A stretch of 64,000 bases of DNA from Kryptolebias marmoratus (Eukaryota > Chordata > Actinopteri > Cyprinodontiformes > Rivulidae). The stretch is taken from assembly GCF_001649575.2 (NCBI RefSeq), contig NC_051451.1, forward strand, positions 16,528,465-16,592,464, read 5' to 3'. The translations under genes and the position numbers were made by a program. Positions 54,201 to 63,200 of this stretch are shown piece by piece. Below the pieces are notes generated by a model. That model saw nothing but the letters and a program-made list of their open reading frames with translations, was not told the origin of the DNA and made no database searches. How positions within the stretch are numbered: position 1 is the stretch's first letter; the number at the start of each line of letters is the position of its first letter.

Positions 54201-57200
54201 ATTTAATGTTTTGAATTGCTGATGGGCCAAGTTTATGTGATTATTGTATCGGCACCGCAGCTTCAGAACTGTCATTTCCAACAGAAGAGAGTGCGTTACA
54301 GCTTTGTACTCTTGGTTGGATATGAAGGTTTGAGTGCTTTTATGTAAATGAGAAGTAGAGCAGGGTGGAAATATGAGCCTGAGAATGCCCTCATAAGTCC
54401 CTCATTGTGGGAGCTTTGTAACACTATCTACTTTGATGTCCCTGCTCACTACAACCCTGTCAAAAGTGATTAAGCTCTAAGAAAGGTGATTTGAAACCCC
54501 CCAAATCTATTTCTAATGTTAGAGCCTGAGTCATACCCTTCCTTCTGATGTTTTGTCACCTTCAGAAATTTACCTGGGCTGAGGGACATTTGTTCCATTG
54601 TTCAGCCTGCTGTCAAGATAATTTTTCAAGTGAAGAGAATCCAACGCGCTTCATTTTTCAAACATGGCAAACGCTAAACGACCTCAAATCTTTTATCATA
54701 TGTCATTTTGCCTTGTTTTTCTTTGCTCCACCTGTGGACAGTTTCTATTCAGTGCTGTATGCTGAGTGAAAATAATACATTTGTCCACTACAGAGAGATA
54801 AACATCAGATTTTAATGCACTGACAGCTGTTGTCTTTTTCATGCAGGATCAGTCTAGATGAGGGAAAAAAATGGGATCGCCACAGTTTCTCCTTGGCACC
54901 TCTGTATGTGGACGGAGTTCTAATGGAGCCAGAATCTGACAATCACATTATCACGTAAGCAAAGACACACGGGAGGATATCAGGCCCCGAGAAGTAGCTC
55001 CTCTCTCAGTGTAAACAAAGGAAAGTCAGACGGGATTTCTCTTCTGATAAGAAATGTTGTAAACGCCTGTCCACATGGATCAGCCATGCTATAAAAACCA
55101 CTTGTCTTGGATTTGAGCTGCTAAAACAGGTCTGAACTGCCATGAAATGGACTTTAGATTTCTGGAGGGATTCTACACAGTCAGGTTTTAATTCTGTGGT
55201 ATGGGGCTTCATGTATGTAAGTGACATTTTCTAAGCAAATGACAAATGTGAAAACATCTCTATGAATGGTAGCACATTATTGTACTGCAATGAGACTATC
55301 AATGGTTCCCACTGCAACTGGTTCTAGTTTTATTGTTTTGAAGATTTTTTTGTTTATCACAAGTTTTATAAGTGCAGGTGCTGCACAGACTAAACACAGT
55401 ATAGCTGCTTTTCAAAATGGTTTTAGCTAAAGCTTGTTTTTTTCTTCTTTAATCATCTTTCAGCTTCTTTGGACACTTCAGCCATCGCTCAGAGTGGCAA
55501 TTGATCAAGATTGACTACAAGGGTCTCTTTAGCAGGAGATGCATGGATGGAGATTATCAGACATGGTATCTACACAACAAGGTAACAGGAATGTTTAGTT
55601 AGCTGTGTTTCTCTTGAACAAAATACCTCTCTACTTAATTTCTGGCAGGCCTGTTCAAAAACTCAGTTATGTCTGTCTTTGTTTGATAGGGAGCGCTGTG
55701 TGTGATGGGCGAGAAGCAGATCTATATGAAGCGCCGGCCTGGCAACCGTTGCATGTTGGCTCAAGACTATTCCAGGATCTACTCCTCAGAGCCATGTCTC
55801 TGCACAGCTTATGATTTTGAATGGTGATGATTCCTACTTTATTGTTTCCAAGCAGAACGATAATATGTGTGACTTAAACTTCTGGTTTTTTTGGAATTAA
55901 AAATTTCTCCTAAATTTTGTCGTCCAAGCAGCTGTTGCACTTTGGGCTTGTGATTATCACATGCCAACAAAAGCAAAACAGCAATAATGTGTTTGCCTGT
56001 GTCTGTGTGTGTGCAAGCTGTTTTTGCTTGTTTGTCTGTTGTGTTAGCAAAACATCTCATGAACTAAAGGACAGAGTTTTATGAAGAATCAACACTGAAT
56101 GCACATCTGCACCTGAATAACTTTTAGAGTCAACCCAATTTAAGATGACCACCACATCCAATTGACATTGAGAAACACAAAAATTACTACAACTCAACTG
56201 TTTTTACAGACATTGTTCTAAACTTTGGTGTGGTAGTAGCTGAGACTCATCCCCAAACACATATTTGAGCGCTATGCATTGTGCAAGACGTTTGCTTAAA
56301 ACTTTTATGACTTTTTTTGGTATCACCCTGTTCGTCAATTAGCAAAATATTTCATAAACCAATGGATGAACTTTAATGAAACACTCAAAAAGTAATTATT
56401 GGATGCATAACTACAGCTTATTGCAGACAGATACTGAGCTCAAGTTTGATGTGGTAGTAGCTGGAAAGGATTCAGGAATCTTGCAATGTTTCATAAGAAT
56501 GTGTGTAATGTATTTTATAAGGTTTGACCAAAAATGGCTGTAACGGCTAATCTTAGTTAAAACTTTGGCATGTAAGGCGTTGGGCGATGTGCATTCCTTC
56601 AAGGAATGCTAGGCCACTGCTGTATGTAATTGAGGCTGCTCCTTGTTGTTCATATTAAAAAAAGAAAGTTCAGTTTGAAAAACTTCAAATGCTTTAATAT
56701 TCATTTTTTATTGCATATTGTCAGCAATATGACCCTAAATATAATTTGAAAAATGTAAATGGGAATTTAGTACTTTTCATCACGCTGCTGTGATTTGCAT
56801 AATGTCAAGTGACTTATTAGAATTCAATTAATAATATATCTCTAAATTAATTTTAAATATATTTTATCCATCCATCTGAAATTCTGTTTGATCGTGCTTG
56901 TCTAACTATCATGTCTCCATTTATGATCTTAAAATATTCCATGAAGCTCTAACAGCAAAGAGTTTGCCTTCGCCACAAAAGCTTGTAGATTATTTTGAGG
57001 AGCAGTGTTTCTCATTTTATGAAGTGTTGCGTTTTTTTTTTCTCTCTCTCTCTTTTCTTTTTATTTCCTTTGGCAGTGATTATGGGTGGGAACGCCAGGC
57101 GGATGGGAAGTGCTCTCCTGCTTTTTGGTTTAATCCAAATGGTGCGGCTAAAAGCTGCAGCTCCAGCCAAAGCTTTCTTAACAGCACCGGGTAAGTGGGC

Positions 57201-60200
57201 CCCAATGCTCAGTCCCTCGAAAAACAATATCATTTCATCTCACCTTGTTTGACAAGCTGTCTGGTATAAAAACAGAAAATTATAGTTTACTGCCTTGTGA
57301 GGCTAAAAAAGGGGGCTATGTGAGCTAAAAAACATAAGCGACTCTGTATGCCATTGCCTTTAAGACTAATATTGCAGAGCAAAGATATGATACTCAACCC
57401 CATGTTTACACATAGGAAGTGACTAAATTTATGAATGCAAGTTAAATCTGTGTGCTGTTGATGAAACATTCCATAAAGATCTGCAGAGTTAAAATTAAGG
57501 ACCTACTGATAACTATTAAAGCAGTTTGAGAATAATGGTGACAGCAGAGACGTGTGCAGAAAATATTTGTCTACATAATGTTCAACATGTTGTAAAATAT
57601 TTACTTTTTCCTTTATGCCTAAAAGGTATCGAAAGGTTTTATCCAATAACTGTAAGGAGGGAGGAAAGAACTTGTTCTCGCCCAAGAGGGTGGCGTGTCG
57701 ACCCAGGCCACCCCGAGGCCTCCGACTGTCGACCAGTACCGGAGAGCTCAGCGCCACCGTCGGAAGCAACGTTACTTTCATGATCTACCTCGATGATGTG
57801 AGTCACTGGGTTTAAAGGAACACTTGAAGTATCAATCACCCTGCTGAAGTGTGCCTCAAGATCAGAAAAATACAGGCTAGCGTTTGTACCATGCGTCAGT
57901 GATCCCCAGATATGTCATTTTTTTGTTCTAAACCTAACGGTGTGCTTTTTTTAAGGTTTGATTTCACCATTTACTTTTTTTAATACCTAAAATTAACCTA
58001 TCACGATTGGCGCCAATGTACTTAAGTAAACGTTTTGCGCAGACGGGGCTCAGGGTTGTTGTGTGATGGATGGTGTGTAGATTAATGCCACCAGCTGTCT
58101 GCTTCTACCTCCTGTTTTTCAATGGTTTTAAATGGCAAGTATGAAAAGATTTCGCCTATAGAAAAACGTAGGTGTTTTTAGATGAATTTCTAAAGCAGTA
58201 GACAGGAAATTGAACAGTTTTGGAGCCCTAACATCTTAATAACTTTAAAATAGTTTGACTGTGTTTGAAATTCACCAAATGGTCGATGGCAACACATAAA
58301 GTATATCGCAGATTTTTTTATTACCAACCGCCAAAGGCAAAGGTAATATTAAGGTAAAGTTTGAGAATGTTTTTGCTCGTGTCAGTGAGTGGGTTTGTGC
58401 ATGTGTGCGTGTGTTCATTTATCTGTACCAAACAGATTTTAATGAAATTCTCGGAAACTAATTGTTGGCTGTACATCTACAACTGACTAACGTTTGGAGT
58501 TAAGCCAATTCAGGATAGTACAACTAACTGACCTTAGCCTTCAGAACATGGCACTATCTCAATTAAGTTTACAGATATTAAGCTAAGATTTGGTGTCTTA
58601 GTAGATGACAGTCATTTACAACTTCTACTCTAACAGCTCATGCAGGATACTGCAGTTATGCATGAGACTTTTGTTAGGGTTTTTACATTATCAGCCTTTG
58701 TGCTCATGTGGAACACTGCCTACGTGAGAGACCAAGGTCAGACGGCGGGCCGGCGGGCGCCACACCATCTGGCTCTCCCAAACAGTGATGTGTTATGTGT
58801 TATTGCCATGATCAGAACTGGCCTTGGCTTGCTAAGATCAACCCCTTTTTTCTTCTTATTTCTTCTTCCTTTAAATAAAGAGAAAGCCCAAGTGGAGGGG
58901 CAGAACTTCCTGGACAGCATGCTATTAGGAGCTGTTGTGGAATCTCTCCTCTTTGCGAAGGCCTTCACATAAAGACAACAAGCCTCTCCGGTGTGATTTT
59001 TTCTTAGCAGGTTAAATAAATCAAAACCCTGACAACTTGCATACGGTTAGTTTCAAGGTTTGACCAAAATGGCTACAACTTCATCATTTCTCAACATAAA
59101 ATGATTTTAGTCTAAAACTCTGGCATAAAAGATGGCAGATGATATGCATTCTTTTAAAGAATGCTGGGCTTTTTATTTGGCTAGATTCTACAAAATTATC
59201 CGACTAAATATTTCTAATTTTTCCATGAACTCGCAGAGCTTTCTTTACTTTGTAGTGTAATACTTGTCCACATGCTGTGTTTTCACTCTGCAGGTGCGCA
59301 CTAATGAGCATAATGGGAGCCATCTTACATTCTCTGCTCATTGAGAGATGCTACTTCTAAGTCAATGTTGCCTCCAGAAAGGTTATAAAAACCTGTTTAC
59401 GGTTCAGCAATTTTAAAAGGACTCTTATTTAGTTAAAGGGAGTGTCTATAGGTGAGAGTGGCAAAAATTCAGATCGCAACATGCAGAGCTAATCGTAATA
59501 ATAGAGGCAGAATCCAAAGGTTATCTACATTGCAATAAATAATCCGCAGATCCCACTGTACTCACATTTAATTGGAATTACTACTTTCTAAAAAAGAAGC
59601 CCCAAACGTGCTGACAGTGTTATTGTTTTATATTATTTTTTGTTGCTGTAAGCACCATAAATAAACTTACTTGACTTGTTGCAATTATGCTGCAAAAGAA
59701 AAAAAAGGGGGTGAAAAAAGACCAAAAAAGGCTCACTGCAGACATCTCAAAGCCGTAGCAAATGAAACTAAAGTTAATAATCAAAGTTTTCTGTAATTTA
59801 GATGTAACACACTGTGAATGACCACACCTAATGTCAAACGGTTTATAGAGACATTCTCTCTACTTTTAGACACTCGATGACCTTTTTGCCTTTTTGGTCT
59901 CCTTTTCAACTTTTCCTCTTGTTTCCCCAGTGGAATTTCTGTCACCTTTTATTCATATTCACCTACAGAACTTTAGTGACACAGCTTAAAGGACATCTGA
60001 GCCCCAGCACTTAAGTGGCGGGCCGAGCTTTCTTCAGTTTTCATGTGGCCTAACTAAAGTGTCCTGACCTAAGCCGCGATGACAGATCCCGTGTCATACC
60101 ATGTATCCACAGGGAGACTCGCCGAGCACCAGCATCCAGCTAGACTTCGGGGACGGCATCAAGATCACGTACTCCAACCTGAGCAGGACCGATGATGGCA

Positions 60201-63200
60201 TCAAGCACATCTACAGGATGACTGGGATTTACCGAGTGACAGCCTCTGCAGAAAACAGCCACGGATCTGACAGCAGCACGCTTTTTTTACACATCACCAG
60301 TATGTGAAGAAGTAACATCATTACTCATTCCTGCAGCAGCGCATACAGCATGAGCCTTCATTCTTTCATAGATATTCACGTCTCCACGTTGCTGAATTTG
60401 ATGTCAATCACGGTCGTACTTTTTTTTTCTTCATGCATTTCATTCTTGGAAACTGCAAATATCACACACCTGGAGCTAAAAGTATGTGTTGCCGCTTCAG
60501 GTCCAGTGGAGCGCGTATATCTCTCCGTTCCCATTGTAGCCATCAGAGGAAAAGCAGCTAATCTGACTGCGGTAGTTTGGCCGAGCCACACAAGAACTCT
60601 GACCTTCTTCTGGTGGTTTGACAACAGCTCCGAGGTGAGAAGCTTCTCCTCCTCCTCCGCCTCCCCCTAGTGCTGTTTGCACAACACACATTTTTTTTGT
60701 CTTGTTTACTGTCACTGTTTTCACTCTCCCACTCCTCCTCTCATGTCCTTGTACTGTTGTTTACAATTTTTAAAAAGCGTAAAATCTGCCGAGCTTTTGC
60801 ACAAATCATGTAAAAATGTGACTGGACGCATCTTTGTGGAGGATCCAGCCCAGATGCGTCGTCATATTTATTTATCTCGTTGATTGTATTCACTGAAGCA
60901 ACCCTCATTATACGGTGTGTCAAGAGCTGCATGAATGTGGTATTTATTCAGCAGGGTTTTTTTTAAGAATTTCTCTGTGTTTTTTTTCTTTTGAAATTCA
61001 GCCCATTATAACTTTGGAGGGAAGCATCTCCCACATGTTCCACAGAGAGGGAAAAAACAAGGTCACGGTCCAGGTTGCCTGTGGAAGCACCGTCATGCAG
61101 GACTCAAAAGTTATAACCGTTAAAGGTGAGCGGAAAAGACAGACTTCAAAGCACTTTATTTGGAGTTACATGAATATGCAATATGGTATTTGGGGGAAAG
61201 TGTAATGTCTCTCGGTCAGAGCTGCGAGCTCTGCCTTGTGTATGTCAACGTAGACCTACCTAATGAATACAATGTCACGGTACGCGAACACGAAATCTGG
61301 AGGAGCAATTAACTTCAAGGCGTATGCTCCCAAATGAAAAAAGACAAAACTGCACATCAGATTAATCAGAAGCCAAACCAGAAGTAGCATTCATATTCTA
61401 ATAGACATTACCTCAACCTTTTTTTTTTTCTCCTTTTACCTCAGAGTTCTTCAGGTCGCTGCTGTTGTCGTTTTCACCGGCTCTTGACGAGCACAACCCT
61501 GACATCCCCGAGTGGAGGGAGGACATAGGCCGTGTGGTGCGGACAGCTCTGTCACAGGTACATCAAGTCCCAACAGATCTTTCCTGGAAACAACATCGGA
61601 CTCCACTGGCTCTCAGGGTCATTACTATTTTATACCTCAGTGCAATAATAGCACAGCGGCCATGTTGTTATATACCCCATGATCCCTTTTCAAGTTTATC
61701 TGCGATGACAATGTGTGTGAACGTAACTTCTGTGACTTGAAGCTTGTGTCAAAATGTTATCTATAGAGCAGGATTGGACGTTAAGACTTGAGCTTTAAAG
61801 GTAAATTACTGGCGTCGAGTTTAACCTTAATAATAGAGTCCCACCTGTCGGTTGTGCTGCCCGATCGCCGCAGGTTTCTGGAGCTCCTGAAGATCAGCTG
61901 CTGGTGTCTCTGTACCCGGGACTTCCAACTACAGCCGAGCTCTTTATCCTGCCTGATGAGCAGACGTCAAATGAGCACACAAAAAGGAGCGAGGAGGCAC
62001 TGGATACAGTAAGAGTCGTGACACGTAGAAATGTTCACAATCTTAGGTTTTGAATTAAAGGAAAAAAGCAAAACCTAGCAACTAAAAGAATATAAGCTCC
62101 CTCTTGAGACTTTCAGATAAAAAGCAAACCAGACAGCCGAGATATCTTAGGCTCCTGTCTGGACCATTACATTATTTATTTATCCTGACTTTTATACCTA
62201 ACAAAAAGCTATCTTTATCCAAATTTAGAAGATAAAAATTGACCAGGCTTTGTTGAACTGACCAGTCAAAGCAAGCTGAATGTTAGGAGGAATTTTATGT
62301 AGCAGAAAATGTAGATGTGGAGAAGCAAGAACATCACTCTGAGATAGGTGTCACATGAGAGCTTTATGCAAAATTGCAACAGTAATTAGATATCTGGCAC
62401 ACATACAGTTTTCAAGAAGAGAAGAACTCACTGCAGTCAAGGGCAAAAGTTGTTTGCTTGCCTGGAGAAATGAGCAGAGTACCATCTGTCATTAGGTAGC
62501 ATACATGAAAGTTTATAAATGTTGTGGCATTGAAGGTGCAAGTTATTTTTTTTACCCGAACATATGAAGAAAATGAAGATTTTAATAAAAAATATTCCTT
62601 AGATTATGCTATTAAATTAATTTAAATAAAAATCTTCTTCACTTTTTCTTAAAGTGTTAAAGTGTAATGTTTTGGTAGTTATATTGTCAAAAGCACAATA
62701 TGATACTTTTAAGTATGTTTCCGTTAGTTGTAGCATTAAAAACCTTTTGGTAGTGTCATGTTTGAAATGTAGCTGTGGTCCCTAAAAAAAGCATAAAAGA
62801 GCTGGTGTGGCAAAAAAAATAAAAAATTCCAACAACAAAAACTCAAACAAACACAGGGGCAAACAGCAAACCATAGAACAGATAAACCAAACTGGGATAC
62901 GGAACAAGAAGCAGGGAACAAACAGAAGAAGCTGACAAACAACAAGTAAAACAGGAGGCTATTTAAACAGAGAGTAGTTATTAGTGAAACGAGGCACAGG
63001 TGAGCTTAATGAGCAGGTGAGGCGCAGCAGAATCAGAGCCACTGAGGAAAACTAGAAAAATGCAGCGTGGATGCTGAGTGATTTTTGGCTGAAACTATGT
63101 TGTCAGAAGTAAAAGAAGCACAACACAAGGTAAAAGCTAAAAGTATCAAAAGGCTCAAAGTGGCTATAAGCTCTAAGTAGCGATAGACTAGCCACAAGCT

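Larger units (their letters stand above)
55824..57076 (+). other. sorcs3: sorcs3 intron 16
   Basis: 1.25 kb, more than half of it two consecutive hairpin-family repeat copies. The 3' end has a strong pyrimidine tract before TTTGGCAG. Confidence 0.8.

Noticed and set aside
60300..60308. Exon 19 continuing as ITSM and then stopping (TGA)
   Set aside because: The GTATGT at 60,300 is the donor. Splicing to 60,501 restores the family sequence S-P-V-E-R with correct phase, so this is not a truncating stop.
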